DNA from: Brachyspira hampsonii
GTDB taxonomy: Bacteria > Spirochaetota > Brachyspiria > Brachyspirales > Brachyspiraceae
Reading direction: 5' to 3'
NCBI RefSeq assembly: GCF_002214805.1
Contig: NZ_CP019914.1
Span: 2,542,001 to 2,606,000 of the forward strand
DNA length: 64,000 nucleotides
This document shows, in pieces, positions 28,414 through 39,098 of this stretch. How positions within the stretch are numbered: position 1 is the stretch's first letter; each line of letters opens with the position of its first letter. The position numbers and the translations under genes are program-made. The notes under the pieces are model-generated. The model searched no databases. It was not told the origin of the DNA and saw only the letters and a program-made list of their open reading frames with translations.

Positions 28414-28556
28414 TACTAATGTAATTTTAGACTATTTAATGAACAGATAGCCATTTTTTGAAAATTCTAAAAAATAATAGACTTATGTGTTAATAATATT
28501 ATAGATGTTATATAGCAGAATATACAATAACTAATTTATTTTATATACTTTTATAA
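28394..28556 (+). pseudogene. PIN-domain (VapC-type) toxin, degraded
   Basis: ATG at 28394 opens MKRILIDTNVILDYLMNR, the classic first strand and first catalytic Asp of PIN ribonucleases. It is cut by TAG at 28448-28450, where QPFF would be expected. Homology goes on as PFFENSKK, then in a shifted frame IIDLCVNNIIDG and YIAEYTITNLFYIL, before fading near 28556. So there is at least one nonsense codon and two frameshifts in about 160 bases. VapC toxins cleave tRNA or rRNA; this copy cannot make one. Confidence 0.75.
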
Positions 28557-28650
28557 TATTGTTTATACACTGTTATATTTAAAAAGATTTTTATATGAAA
28601 TTAATAAAATTATTATTTGAGTTGTAAATTTAATAAATAATAGAGGCAAT

Positions 28651-30264
28651 ATGTCAGAGAATAAAACATTAAGCAAAGAAAAGATAGCTAAATCATCATT
28701 AAAAATGTCATTGGTAACAACAGTAAGCAGAGTATTTGGGCTTGTAAGAGATCAGATACAGGCGGCTTTGCTTGGTACTACATTCATAGCAGATGCTTTT
28801 GCAATAGGATTTATACTTCCAAATTTATTGAGGCGATTATTTGCTGAAGGTAATATGGTCGCTAGCTTTATACCTGTATTTACTGAACTTGAAAAAGAAA
28901 AAGGTATTGAAGAATCAAAGAAATTTTTTAGGGCAGTTTTTACATTATTAGGATTAATATTGATAGTTGTTGTATGTATTGGTATAATAATATCCCATTT
29001 GCTTGTTAGAATACTTTATAAATCAGCACATAACAATATAGAGGCACTTAATCTAGCATCGGATTTATCAAGAATAATGTTTCCTTATCTTTTTTTTATA
29101 TCTTTAGCAGCTTTAATGCAGGGCGTACTTAATATAAGAGGTTATTATTCCATATCAGCAGCTAGTCCTATACTTCTAAATACTGTAATTATATCTATGG
29201 CATTGTTCTTTAAATTCTTTCTGCCTGATTTTTTTAATAATATGGCTTATGTATTCGCCTTTGCAGTATTGCTTGGAGGATTTGTTCAATTTGCATATCA
29301 AATGCCTTTTGTATATAAACAAGGTTTTAGTTTCAAGCCTTATTTTCATTTTAAAGAACCTTATGTTTTAAAGATGATAAAATTATTTGCTCCCGGTATT
29401 TTTGGGGCTAGTATATATCAGATAAATTTGCTTGTTTCTACGGCATTTGCAGGAGCTATAGGAGAGGGCAGGGTTTCAGCTGTTACTTTTGCTACTAGAA
29501 TACATGAATTTGTTTTAGGTGTTTTTGCTGTAAGTGTTGCAACAGTTATGCTTCCTACTTTAAGTAAATTAATAGCCGACAATAAAAAAGATGAGGCTGT
29601 TGAGAATTTAGGTTATTCTTTGAGGTTAGTTGCTTTAGTTACTATTCCTGCAACTTTCGGATTTGTGGTATTGGGCAGAGAAATTGTGAGAATGATATTT
29701 GAGTATGGAGCTTTTTCTTCAAAATCTACATATTTAGTATCAAGTGCTTTAAGGTATTTATCTATATCATTATTTTTTGTGGCAAGCTATAGAATACTTG
29801 TACAGTCATTTTATGCTATGAAAGATATGAAAACTCCCGTATATGTAGCATTTTTTACATTTATTATCAATGCTTTTAGTAATTATTTATGTGTTTATAT
29901 ATTTAAATTCGATATTATAGGAATATCTATATCAAGTGTTGTTGCAAATATTGTATCTTTTTGTATACTATATATATTGCTTATAAAGAGAATGGCAGTG
30001 AAATCGATAATAAATAAAAAAATAGAGGTTTTAAAGACATTGGCTGCTAGTTTGTTTATGGCGGCTTCTGTTTATGGAATGAAATATTATTTATTATCCG
30101 GCAATGCAGATTCTAGGATATTTTTTATATTAAAAGTATTTGCAGTAATATTATTAGGAGTAGTCTTTTATTCTATAATAAATATTATATTAAGAAATGA
30201 TGATTTTGTTTCTTTTATTAATATGTTTAAAGGCAGATTATCAAGAAAGTTTATAAAAAAATAA
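28651..30264 (+). CDS. murJ: Lipid II flippase MurJ
   Basis: A 537-residue membrane protein with about fourteen hydrophobic helices. It is the MviN/MurJ flippase that moves lipid II across the inner membrane for peptidoglycan synthesis. Signature parts are seen in order: SLVTTVSRVFGLVRDQI (TM1), the RRLFAEGNMVASFIPVF loop, FPYLFFISLAALMQGVLN, FAPGIFGASIYQINLLVS, and FYAMKDMKTPVYVA near residue 390. The conserved arginines and the acidic residue of the central cavity lie in these stretches. AGAGGC precedes the ATG. It is the first intact gene after the decayed island. Confidence 0.95.
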   Translation: MSENKTLSKEKIAKSSLKMSLVTTVSRVFGLVRDQIQAALLGTTFIADAFAIGFILPNLLRRLFAEGNMVASFIPVFTELEKEKGIEESKKFFRAVFTLLGLILIVVVCIGIIISHLLVRILYKSAHNNIEALNLASDLSRIMFPYLFFISLAALMQGVLNIRGYYSISAASPILLNTVIISMALFFKFFLPDFFNNMAYVFAFAVLLGGFVQFAYQMPFVYKQGFSFKPYFHFKEPYVLKMIKLFAPGIFGASIYQINLLVSTAFAGAIGEGRVSAVTFATRIHEFVLGVFAVSVATVMLPTLSKLIADNKKDEAVENLGYSLRLVALVTIPATFGFVVLGREIVRMIFEYGAFSSKSTYLVSSALRYLSISLFFVASYRILVQSFYAMKDMKTPVYVAFFTFIINAFSNYLCVYIFKFDIIGISISSVVANIVSFCILYILLIKRMAVKSIINKKIEVLKTLAASLFMAASVYGMKYYLLSGNADSRIFFILKVFAVILLGVVFYSIINIILRNDDFVSFINMFKGRLSRKFIKK

Positions 30265-30345
30265 TATATATCATTCTTAATAATAACTCAAAAATATCCG
30301 ACAATTTAAGTAATAATTTTTTTTATTTAATATAAGGTTTTTTCT

Positions 30346-33240
30346 ATGAGTTTAAAAAATAAGGTACTTTTATTAGTTATTATAGTTGTAATTTTAGCAT
30401 TATCTCCAACAATTTTTATAAACACTAAAACAAATAGAGAGGCATTATATAATTCTGCGATGAATATTTCACAGAACTATTTTTATGATGTATCTTCTAC
30501 TTTTGATAATATATTTAATTCAACTACGGTAGGTACTGTTTCTTTGGCAGATATAGCTACTGTATCTTATGATTTATACTCTACAGGAACTGTTACTGAT
30601 GTTGCTACTAATTTAAGATCGGTAATATATAGATTCCATAAATCTCAATTAGGTTTGCATCATGTTATAGCAAATGGTATATATTTTGAACCTGATATCA
30701 TAGCTAATAATCCTTATATGAGAGGTCTTTATTCTCTGTATTTGTATGATGTAGGAAATACTGGTAATATGCAGCCGAAAATAGAAAGTGCTGTAGATAA
30801 TTATAATAAAGAGGAATTTTATTATTTAGCTATTCCTGAAACTTGGAATAGAGAAGCTAAAAGACCTAGAACTATTTATTACTCTTCTCCATATTTGAAG
30901 AATATTGATAAGCCTCAGAAAGTTATTTCTTTTTCTTCTCCAATATATTCTACAGTTAATGATAATCTTATAGGAGTTGCTTTATCAGATGTTTCTTTGG
31001 AAATAGTTCATGAAATGTTTACAAATATAGTAAAGACAGGACCTTTTAATACTGTTATATTCGATTCTAGAGATAGGAAAATAGTTTATCATGATAATCC
31101 TAACTATATATTAAGTGATTTAAAAGATATAGAATGGATTAATAATTTAATAAATAACACAACATTTTATACTAATACTAGAATAATGGAAAATTATAAA
31201 GTTGGAGATAATACTTATACATTGTTATTTAAACAGTTTGATAATGGTTTTTATAATATATTTATGTATGTTCCTACAAGCTTTTTCTATAATGTATTAG
31301 TTACAACTAATAATACAATATTCTTTATATTAATAGTTGCGATTATAGTAATAATAGTAGTTTTGAATATTACTATTCCTATATCATTAAAGCCTTTGGA
31401 TAGAATATCTCAGGAATTAGAATCCGGTGTATTTGATAATAATATATTTGTTAATGTAAGTAAGATTAATTCTAGGGACTCACTTGGAGATTTAAGTACT
31501 TGGATAAGAATATTTTTTGATATGGTTCAGCATGTATTTTCAAGTGTATCAAAAACTCTTAAAGTATCAAAAGAACAAAGCAATGCTTTAAAAGTTAAGA
31601 TGGCGGATATATCTGAAGCGGCTGGTTCTATGACTGAGTCTGTAAGTATGATAATAGATAATATATCATCTCAGCAAACCGAATTCAAACATGTAGAAAC
31701 AAGTAATTTAGAAATATATAAAATTATAGCTTCAAGTTTGGCAGAATTAATTTCTATAGATGATATGACTAATAATCTTCAAAGTAAAATTGATGATCAG
31801 TCTGTAAGCATAAATCAAATTAATTCATTAACTATGACCATGCAGAAGGATATGCAGGAAGTGTCTGTTTCTGTGGGTAAGGCTAAAGAAGAATCAGAAC
31901 ATGTTGTAGCTTTGGCAGAGGATAGCAAAGAAAAAATAGTAAAAACAGAGAATATTACAAAATCATTAATAACTTCTATAAGAGGTATTACAGACTTTGT
32001 AAACTCAACTATTGATATATCTCAGCAGACAAATATGTTAGCGATGAACGCTGCTATTGAGGCAGCACATGCCGGCGAGCAAGGTAAAGGTTTCGCTGTT
32101 GTTGCTGAAGAAATTAGAAAATTGGCTACTACAACAAATTTACAGTCTGAAAAAGCTTGGAAAATATTAAGAGATATAGAAAAAGAAATGAATCAAATTA
32201 TGTCAAGTATGACAGAAAGAATAATAACTACAGAAGATATGTTAGCTAAACTTCAAAATTTTGTTAATACTATGACTAAAGTAAAAAAAGTAGCAGATGA
32301 AAAATGTGATTCTACAAAAGAAATAAGCGTATCAATAGAAAGTCTGCATGATGCTGTAAAAGATATTAAAGAACAATATACTAATTTGCATGGCAGAATA
32401 TCCGTAGCTAAAGATGATTTAGTAAATCTTTCTGATTTCTCTAAGAAAAATGATGAGGCTATGAAACTCGTATCTGAAAATAGCGATGATATAGTTTCTA
32501 AAACACAGGATATGGGAAATCATATAGGAAATGTATTTGGACTTATAAAAGAAATAGAACAGCTATCTAATGTTGCAAGCGATTCTATGGATATGTTAGA
32601 AAAAGAAATGTCCAATTATGTTATAAAAGATTTTGAGGATGTTATTAAAGAAAAAATCAAAATTATTAATGAAGGAGATAGAGCATACAGCAGACAGGCT
32701 TTTGTTAAAAGTATTTATAAATTTGTTGTAACTACTTTCGGAAAAGATAAATTCAGCCATCTTTTAGAGCAAATGCCTGATGAATGTAAAGATATATTCA
32801 AAGATGTTAAAAAGACTAAATTTAGAAAGAAATATCCTTTATCTACATCTTGTTTCATACCTATGACTTCAATAATGGATGAGTTTTATGATGGGGCTAG
32901 AGAAGGTATAAGAGAAAAAGCTAGATATGATTTTAAAAAGTTTAGTTTTGTGAAAAAATTATTTATCAAGATTGCTAAAAAGAATTCTTTAGCTGATGTT
33001 TTTGTTAATTTCAGTAAGAAAATGTTTAAAAATATTCATATAGAGGTGGTTAAAGCAGAAAAGAGACGCATTATTTACCATCTTCATTATTTCCCTAATT
33101 ATGATTCTATGATAGAAACTTATTTTGATGAAATAATAAAAAATATATTTAGATTTAAATATCCTAATGGTTCTAAGGTAAGAATGACCAAGTCTATAAG
33201 TAAAGGTTATATTTATACTGAATATATAGTAACTTGGTAA
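30346..33240 (+). CDS. Methyl-accepting chemotaxis protein with a C-terminal accessory domain
   Basis: A 964-residue chemoreceptor. TM1 is near 7-27. A large periplasmic Cache-like sensor follows ([19 protein letters not shown], then [19 protein letters not shown]). TM2 is near 325-348, then a HAMP-like linker. The signalling coiled coil has its tip near 555-590 ([15 protein letters not shown], then [10 protein letters not shown]). Unusually, about 200 residues follow (from [11 protein letters not shown] near 760 to the end) with a globular pattern ([46 protein letters not shown]). It recalls DUF2378/HNOB-like modules, but the match is only by eye. Sits upstream of a flgJ-like gene, after a terminator. 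Confidence 0.93.
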   Translation: MSLKNKVLLLVIIVVILALSPTIFINTKTNREALYNSAMNISQNYFYDVSSTFDNIFNSTTVGTVSLADIATVSYDLYSTGTVTDVATNLRSVIYRFHKSQLGLHHVIANGIYFEPDIIANNPYMRGLYSLYLYDVGNTGNMQPKIESAVDNYNKEEFYYLAIPETWNREAKRPRTIYYSSPYLKNIDKPQKVISFSSPIYSTVNDNLIGVALSDVSLEIVHEMFTNIVKTGPFNTVIFDSRDRKIVYHDNPNYILSDLKDIEWINNLINNTTFYTNTRIMENYKVGDNTYTLLFKQFDNGFYNIFMYVPTSFFYNVLVTTNNTIFFILIVAIIVIIVVLNITIPISLKPLDRISQELESGVFDNNIFVNVSKINSRDSLGDLSTWIRIFFDMVQHVFSSVSKTLKVSKEQSNALKVKMADISEAAGSMTESVSMIIDNISSQQTEFKHVETSNLEIYKIIASSLAELISIDDMTNNLQSKIDDQSVSINQINSLTMTMQKDMQEVSVSVGKAKEESEHVVALAEDSKEKIVKTENITKSLITSIRGITDFVNSTIDISQQTNMLAMNAAIEAAHAGEQGKGFAVVAEEIRKLATTTNLQSEKAWKILRDIEKEMNQIMSSMTERIITTEDMLAKLQNFVNTMTKVKKVADEKCDSTKEISVSIESLHDAVKDIKEQYTNLHGRISVAKDDLVNLSDFSKKNDEAMKLVSENSDDIVSKTQDMGNHIGNVFGLIKEIEQLSNVASDSMDMLEKEMSNYVIKDFEDVIKEKIKIINEGDRAYSRQAFVKSIYKFVVTTFGKDKFSHLLEQMPDECKDIFKDVKKTKFRKKYPLSTSCFIPMTSIMDEFYDGAREGIREKARYDFKKFSFVKKLFIKIAKKNSLADVFVNFSKKMFKNIHIEVVKAEKRRIIYHLHYFPNYDSMIETYFDEIIKNIFRFKYPNGSKVRMTKSISKGYIYTEYIVTW

Positions 33241-33254
33241 TTATCATAAAATAT

Positions 33255-33288
33255 AAGGTCTGAATCTTTAATGGTTCAGACTTTTTTA
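33255..33288 (+). terminator. Intrinsic terminator after the chemoreceptor gene
   Basis: GTCTGAA (33258-33264) pairs exactly with TTCAGAC (33275-33281), stem extended by flanking AAG/TTT pairs, loop about 10 bases, followed by a T run. Confidence 0.88.
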
Positions 33289-33356
33289 TTACTAATATAT
33301 TTTTAATCATTTCCGATATAATTAATGATATAATTTTATTATAGGAAATGTATATT

Positions 33357-33740
33357 ATGAATATAACTGATAAATATAATTTAAGTATGGGCAGTGCCAA
33401 TTTGACTAAATTAGAAAATGCTAAAAAACAATATGGAAATACTAAATTCTCTATAGATGATGCTAATACAGAAAATGTTAATGAGGCAGTATCTAAATAT
33501 AATAAAGATTTTGAAAAAAAGCGTCTAAGACAAGTATCCGAAGACTTTGAAGCTTTGATGATTAATCAAATGCTTAAAGAGATGAGAAAAACTGTAAATA
33601 AAAGCGGTTTAATAGACGGAGGTATGGCAGAACAGATATTTGAGGATATGCTTTATGATGAGTATGCAAAAGAATTCTCAAAAACAAAAACTTTTGGTCT
33701 TGCTGATATCATATATAATCAAATGGAAAAATATGTATAA
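33357..33740 (+). CDS. flgJ: Flagellar rod-binding protein, FlgJ N-terminal type
   Basis: A 127-residue protein from the ATG at 33357. The frame opens at an ATG nine bases earlier, but AGGA (33343-33346) is placed 10 bases before the second ATG and touches the first. The body (residues about 45-125) matches the rod-binding domain: RQVSEDFEALMINQMLKEMR, GGMAEQIFEDMLYDEYA, FGLADIIYNQM. In many bacteria this domain is fused to a muramidase that opens the wall for the rod. Here, as in other spirochaetes, only the scaffold half is present. It acts in the periplasm during rod assembly. No signal peptide is seen, consistent with export by the flagellar apparatus. Confidence 0.88.
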   Translation: MNITDKYNLSMGSANLTKLENAKKQYGNTKFSIDDANTENVNEAVSKYNKDFEKKRLRQVSEDFEALMINQMLKEMRKTVNKSGLIDGGMAEQIFEDMLYDEYAKEFSKTKTFGLADIIYNQMEKYV

Positions 33741-33776
33741 TATAGTTTTAATTTATAAGCATAATAATTTAATATT

Positions 33777-34220
33777 ATGATAAAAATTTTAAAACTTATA
33801 TTAATATCTTTTATAGCATTTTTTATAAATTCTGACAGTAATAAATATTCTGATATATATTCTATTTCTATAGATGAATTATGTATGATTAGAAATGTTA
33901 CAGGGTTTCCATGTCCCGGATGCGGAATGACAAGAGCACATATAGAAATGTTGAAATTAGATTTTAAAAAGGCGTTTTATTATCATCCGCTGTTCATATT
34001 TCCAAGTATTATTTTCTTTGCAGTAATTTTTAGAAAAAGATTCAAAATTGCAAATTATATTTATCATAATAATTACATTATAATCTCTATATTATTAATT
34101 TTTATAATAGTCTATATTGTTAGATTTGTATTACTATTCCCAAATGAAGAGCCTTTTACATATAATTATGACAGTAAATTTTACAAAGCATTCACAATTG
34201 TAAAAAATATTCTTAAATAA
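33777..34220 (+). CDS. DUF2752 membrane protein
   Basis: A 147-residue protein with three hydrophobic segments (about 5-18, 72-90 and 100-122) and the DUF2752 hallmark GFPCPGCGMTRA (about 44-55), followed by HPLFIFPSIIFF. The two cysteines flanked by Pro and Gly suggest metal or thiol chemistry at the membrane surface; the family's role is unknown. It starts 37 bases after flgJ on the same strand without a clear ribosome site, so it may be translated weakly. Confidence 0.85.
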   Translation: MIKILKLILISFIAFFINSDSNKYSDIYSISIDELCMIRNVTGFPCPGCGMTRAHIEMLKLDFKKAFYYHPLFIFPSIIFFAVIFRKRFKIANYIYHNNYIIISILLIFIIVYIVRFVLLFPNEEPFTYNYDSKFYKAFTIVKNILK

Positions 34221-34330
34221 TTATATTATGTAAATTTATTTTATGAATATTAATTTTTCAAATTTCTATTTTATTGGTTTAATTCTATATATTTTTTAAC
34301 TATATAAAAAACAAGATAGGAATTAAAAAT

Positions 34331-35671
34331 ATGCCTGTATTTTTATTGATATTGCTATATATGTTTCTGTCTTTTCATATTTATGCAGAAGATGAAAATA
34401 CATTTGATTATAAAATCATAGAAGAGGAAACAAATGAGATTCAAGCATCTCATAAAGAAAAAGGATTTCTTTTAGACAGATCAATCAATATAAGTAAAAA
34501 TCAAATAAAATCTTCTAAAGCAAAAAATACAGCAGAATTAATAAAAGAATATTGCGGCATAGATATAAAAAATAAAACGGTATATTCGCAGTCTACATTT
34601 ATATTGAATGGAAGAGTACTCAATAATGAAGAAAAAAAAGTATATTTATTTCTATATAATAAAGACGATATAGACTCAATTTATATAGATTATTACGGAT
34701 CAATAGGAAGTATTGTATATAATATTTTAAGTAAGAAATATTCTAAATCTGAAGAGCTTTTGTATGTGAATTTATTAAAAGATGTTCAGATGGAATCAGA
34801 TAAAACTATTAAATATGTAAAAACGCAGACTAATGAAAGTAAGTCTTCTGGAAAGATGAATTTACTTGAATATAATCTAAAGAATCAAAATAACAGTTCA
34901 TTGAAATTCAATTTAGATACTTCAGGAGAGGAGAGAGGATTTAGCAGCAGGAAAAGTAAAACAGCTGATTTCAGATCATATATAAATGGAGATGTAGATT
35001 TTAAATTAAATCCGGTAAAACAAATAAGTTTAACAGGAAAGTATTTTGTTAATATGCAGACAGATATTGCAATGCTTAATAAAGGTTATACTAATAATAT
35101 AAAAAATCAGAATATTTATCAGGGAGGAAATATAGGCATATCATTAAAGCCGCATGATATAGTTACTCTGGAGGCTTTGTATTTTATAAGTTCTAAAAAA
35201 GATTTACTTACAAATAATAATCAATATCTTACAACACAGGGGAGTAGAACTAGTATAATATTTAATATACCAATAAAGGATATTAGTTCAACTATAAGAA
35301 TAAAGGGGAATTATTCATATTTGGTTGGTAAAAATTTATATAATGTAAGTGTAAATAATAATGATTTACCCGGACTTCCAAGACATCAATTCAATACTTC
35401 ATTAGAATATATATATAGCCAAAATAGCGATTTTGAATCAAGCATACTTTTTAATGTACAATATATAGGAGATCAATATAATAATACAACAAAATCTGAA
35501 GTTGATAAATCATATACTACTTTTGATATTATAAGTTCCTTTGTATTTAAGAAATATACATCATTAAAGTTTGGAGTTAAAAATGTATTAGATGTTAAAT
35601 ATGAAACTATTAAAGGTTATCCTATATCAAGCAGAGAATACTTTGTAAATGTAACATCAAAATTAAGATAA
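34331..35671 (+). CDS. Short TonB-dependent-receptor-like outer-membrane protein
   Basis: A 446-residue exported protein; the signal peptide MPVFLLILLYMFLSFHIYA is clear. Residues about 50-150 resemble a reduced plug domain (SINISKNQIKSSKAKNTAELIKEY, then IDSIYIDYYGS). From about 180 on there are alternating beta strands, ending with the receptor-type C-terminus FGVKNVLDVKYETIKGYP, then REYFVNVTSKLR. Full TonB receptors have about 600-800 residues and 22 strands; this is far shorter, as if part of the barrel were lost, yet the frame is intact. It may import a small chelate or vitamin, or have become a binding protein only. AGGAA lies before the ATG. Confidence 0.7.
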   Translation: MPVFLLILLYMFLSFHIYAEDENTFDYKIIEEETNEIQASHKEKGFLLDRSINISKNQIKSSKAKNTAELIKEYCGIDIKNKTVYSQSTFILNGRVLNNEEKKVYLFLYNKDDIDSIYIDYYGSIGSIVYNILSKKYSKSEELLYVNLLKDVQMESDKTIKYVKTQTNESKSSGKMNLLEYNLKNQNNSSLKFNLDTSGEERGFSSRKSKTADFRSYINGDVDFKLNPVKQISLTGKYFVNMQTDIAMLNKGYTNNIKNQNIYQGGNIGISLKPHDIVTLEALYFISSKKDLLTNNNQYLTTQGSRTSIIFNIPIKDISSTIRIKGNYSYLVGKNLYNVSVNNNDLPGLPRHQFNTSLEYIYSQNSDFESSILFNVQYIGDQYNNTTKSEVDKSYTTFDIISSFVFKKYTSLKFGVKNVLDVKYETIKGYPISSREYFVNVTSKLR

Positions 35672-35724
35672 TAATATAATTCAATATTTACTTATTTTTC
35701 ATAAAATAGTATAATGACAATATT

Positions 35725-38490
35725 ATGAAAAAGACATTTCTTATTATTGACGCTTTTGGTATACTTTACAGATACCATTTTATTTTTTTGAAAAGACCTC
35801 TTTTAAACTCTAAGGGGCAGAATGTTTCATCTATTAATGGTTTTATGAGAACTTATTTCTCGCTTATTAATACATATCCGGCAGAATATGTTGCTATAGC
35901 TTTGGATAGTTCGAGAAAAACTTTCAGAAATGAAATATATAAAGAGTATAAAGAGAATAGAGAGAGCATGCCTGATGATTTAAGGAGTCAGATACCTATA
36001 CTTTATAATCTTATAGATGCTTTAGGTATATCAAGGATAGTTCTTGACAATTATGAGGCCGATGATATAGTAGGCACTATTGCTGAAAAAAACAAAAAAG
36101 AGAATATAAAGACTATTATTTATTCTCCTGATAAGGATATACTTCAGCTTGTTTGCGATGATGTAAGAGTTGTTGCAAGCAATAAAGATAATGAACTTAT
36201 GGAGTATGATGCTCAGGCAGTTAAAGAAAAAAGGGGAGTTTATCCTAATCAAATAATAGATTTGCTTTCTCTTATGGGAGATGCTTCTGATAATATACCG
36301 GGAGTTAAAGGAGTAGGGGAGAAAACTGCTTTAAAACTTCTCGAAGAATATAAAAGTTTAGATGGAATATATGAAAATATTGATTCCATTAAAGGAAAAG
36401 TTCAGGAAAAATTAATTGAATCAAAAGATATGGCATATATGAGCTATAAACTTGCTACTATTGAAAGAGATATTAAAGATTTTAATTTAGATTATAATGA
36501 GATAGCAAGCAGTAAAATAAATATTGATGAAGTTAATAAAATATTAGATGAATTAGAATTAAAGCAAATAAGAGATAAAATCAATTCATATATATATGGT
36601 TCTTCTTCCGCTAAAAAAGAAGAAAAAGTAAAAATTTCTGATGAAAAAATAAATAATAATGATAATCAAAATAAAGAAAGTCCTATACTTAGTGCTAAAG
36701 ATAATAAAGCAAGTTATTATTTAATAGAAAATGAAACCGAACTTCAAAATCTTTTAAATGATATTAACAGTAAAAAGCTTGTATGTATAGACTTTGAAAC
36801 TACAGGGCTTGATGTATTTAAAGACGCTATTATAGGAATTTCTTTTGCTATGAAATCTAATGAAGCATTTTATTTAGATTTAAGCGGCAGAACGAAAATA
36901 GATAAAGAAAAATGTATGAATCTTGTATTTGATACTTTAGCAAAAGAAGATATAAAGGTTATAGGGCATAATCTTAAATATGAGTACAAGATGATGAGGG
37001 CTATAGGCAAAAGTATAGGCAATATGTACTTTGATACTATGGTGGCGGCATATTTGATTAATCCTACAAGAGGAAGATATAATATGGACGATTTAGCTAT
37101 TGGCTATCTTTCATACAATACTATCAAATACAGCGATTTAACTGATAATGCTAAAAAGACATTATTAGATGTACCTTTAAAAGATGTTGTTGAATATGCT
37201 TGTGAAGATGCTGATGTAACATTTAGATTTTATGAATGTTTTGCTCCGCTTTTAAAAACTCATAATCTTGAGGAATTATTTTTTAATATAGAAATGCCTT
37301 TGGTTAGCGTACTTGCCGATATGGAATTTGACGGAGTATATATAAGCAGCGAAAGAATGAAAGCTTTATCTGATGAGTATTCTTCACTATTAGAAAAGAC
37401 TAAAAAGAAAATATACGAAGAGGCTGGTGAAGAGTTTAATTTGCAGTCTCCTAAACAGCTTGAGTATATATTATTCGATAAAATAGGAATACCTCCTACC
37501 AAAAAAACAAAAACAGGATTTTCTACCGATGAGGAAGTATTAACAGAGCTTTCTCAAAAGTATAAGATAGCTGAATATATGCTTACATACAGAAAATATG
37601 CAAAATTAAAAAATACTTATCTTGATGTATTTCCTACTTTAATAAATGAAAAAACAGGAAGAATACATGCTTCATTCAATCAAACTGTAACAGCAACAGG
37701 AAGATTATCATCATCAGAACCTAATTTGCAGAATATTCCTGTTAGAGGAGAAGAAGGCAGAGAGATAAGAAATACATTTATACCGGAAAAAGGTAATTTA
37801 CTTATAGCAGCAGACTATTCGCAAATAGAATTAAGATTATTAGCACATTTCAGTAAGGACCCGGCATTAGTAGAGGCATTCAAAAATAATGATGATATTC
37901 ACAGAAAAACAGCAATGAAAATATATTCTGTAAGTAAAGATCATGTAACTGCCTCAATGAGAAATATTGCTAAGATAATAAATTTCTCTATCATTTATGG
38001 TAAAACAGCATTCGGACTTTCAAAAGAGCTTGGAATAAAACGCAAAGAAGCTGAAGATTTTATAAAGGGATATTTTTCTACTTATTCAAGAGTGAAGCCT
38101 TTCTGCGAAGAAGTTGTTGAGGAAGTAAGAAATAAAGGCTATGTACGAACTATGTGCGGAAGAATTAGAGATTTATCAAAGACTATTAATTCTTCAAATG
38201 CTATGGCTAGAAATGAGGCTGAAAGAATGGCGTTAAATACTCTTATTCAAGGAAGTGCAGCTGATATGATAAAGGTTGCTATGGTTGCAATACATAAAGA
38301 GTTTAAAAATCATTTAAAAACTGCCAAAATAGTTATGCAAGTTCATGACGAATTAGTAGTAGAAGTTTCTGAAAAAGAGGCAGACAAGGCTATGACTATA
38401 ATGAAAGAAATAATGGAGCATTCTGTAAAAACTAATGTTCCTATAACCGTTGATATACATAAAGGTATGAGCTGGGGAGAGGTTCATTAA
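35725..38490 (+). CDS. polA: DNA polymerase I
   Basis: A 921-residue family A polymerase. The 5'-3' exonuclease domain covers about 1-290 (YEADDIVGTIAEK, DIIPG-type loop as SDNIPGVKGVGEKTA). The 3'-5' exonuclease (about 325-510) keeps its metal ligands in CIDFETTGLD, VIGHNLKYEY and YACEDADVTF, so proofreading should be active. The polymerase domain has TATGRLSSSEPNLQNIP, the motif A AADYSQIELRLLAH (about 695), the O helix region NIAKIINFSIIYGKTAFGLS, and motif C QVHDELVVEV. It fills gaps in repair and Okazaki fragments. It ends 5 bases before the convergent nuclease-like gene. Confidence 0.97.
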   Translation: MKKTFLIIDAFGILYRYHFIFLKRPLLNSKGQNVSSINGFMRTYFSLINTYPAEYVAIALDSSRKTFRNEIYKEYKENRESMPDDLRSQIPILYNLIDALGISRIVLDNYEADDIVGTIAEKNKKENIKTIIYSPDKDILQLVCDDVRVVASNKDNELMEYDAQAVKEKRGVYPNQIIDLLSLMGDASDNIPGVKGVGEKTALKLLEEYKSLDGIYENIDSIKGKVQEKLIESKDMAYMSYKLATIERDIKDFNLDYNEIASSKINIDEVNKILDELELKQIRDKINSYIYGSSSAKKEEKVKISDEKINNNDNQNKESPILSAKDNKASYYLIENETELQNLLNDINSKKLVCIDFETTGLDVFKDAIIGISFAMKSNEAFYLDLSGRTKIDKEKCMNLVFDTLAKEDIKVIGHNLKYEYKMMRAIGKSIGNMYFDTMVAAYLINPTRGRYNMDDLAIGYLSYNTIKYSDLTDNAKKTLLDVPLKDVVEYACEDADVTFRFYECFAPLLKTHNLEELFFNIEMPLVSVLADMEFDGVYISSERMKALSDEYSSLLEKTKKKIYEEAGEEFNLQSPKQLEYILFDKIGIPPTKKTKTGFSTDEEVLTELSQKYKIAEYMLTYRKYAKLKNTYLDVFPTLINEKTGRIHASFNQTVTATGRLSSSEPNLQNIPVRGEEGREIRNTFIPEKGNLLIAADYSQIELRLLAHFSKDPALVEAFKNNDDIHRKTAMKIYSVSKDHVTASMRNIAKIINFSIIYGKTAFGLSKELGIKRKEAEDFIKGYFSTYSRVKPFCEEVVEEVRNKGYVRTMCGRIRDLSKTINSSNAMARNEAERMALNTLIQGSAADMIKVAMVAIHKEFKNHLKTAKIVMQVHDELVVEVSEKEADKAMTIMKEIMEHSVKTNVPITVDIHKGMSWGEVH

Positions 38491-38495
38491 TAATA

Positions 38496-39098
38496 TCAAA
38501 AATATTTTGAAATGAAATCTTTTTCAAAACTTTCAAAAGACGATATTTTTATATCTTTGAAATAACGGTTTTTATAATCTGTTGTCAATCTGGCACAATC
38601 TTCATTCATATTAACTCTATTTCTATTTTCTTTATTTTCTGAAATATTGTTTTCTGAATTTTCATTTGCTATTAGATAATAGTATATATTTAACTCTAAA
38701 ATAGAATTAAATTTAATATTTGCATCTATCATTTTATTAATTATTTTATGTATTGTTATTAAACTTTCTATGCCTTTTAATTTTATTTCATTTTTTAATT
38801 TTTGCTTAAAATCTTTACTGTTTTCTGAATTTATTAATAAAGATGTATTTTTAAATTCTATTAAATATATTATATTATCTTGTATATGTATCATATCGGC
38901 TGATTTTGGTCTGTTATTCTTTTTTATATTAAAAGTTATTTTATCAAAATCAAAAACTTCTGTATCCGAATTTATTTTGCTTATATCTTTATCAAAATCT
39001 TTGCATACTTCTGATATCTTATCTTTACAATTATTAAAATCTGTATTTAATATGTTATTTAATTGATTTGTAATATAGTTTATTTGTTCTGATGTCAT
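38496..39098 (-). CDS. Small PD-(D/E)XK-like protein paired with an AAA ATPase
   Basis: A 200-residue protein with no close match that I can name. Around residues 66-84 it shows a PD-(D/E)XK-like nuclease pattern: Asp68 in SADMIHI, then Glu81 and Lys83 in YLIEFKN. The rest is Lys/Asn/Ile-rich with helical stretches. Its ATG overlaps the TGA of the ATPase gene upstream (ATGA at 39098-39095), a sign of coupled translation and a functional pair. An ATPase sensor plus a small nuclease is the layout of many phage-defence modules, so it may be the effector. Nuclease activity is inferred from the motif only. It converges with polA. Confidence 0.6.
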   Translation of the reverse strand: MTSEQINYITNQLNNILNTDFNNCKDKISEVCKDFDKDISKINSDTEVFDFDKITFNIKKNNRPKSADMIHIQDNIIYLIEFKNTSLLINSENSKDFKQKLKNEIKLKGIESLITIHKIINKMIDANIKFNSILELNIYYYLIANENSENNISENKENRNRVNMNEDCARLTTDYKNRYFKDIKISSFESFEKDFISKYF

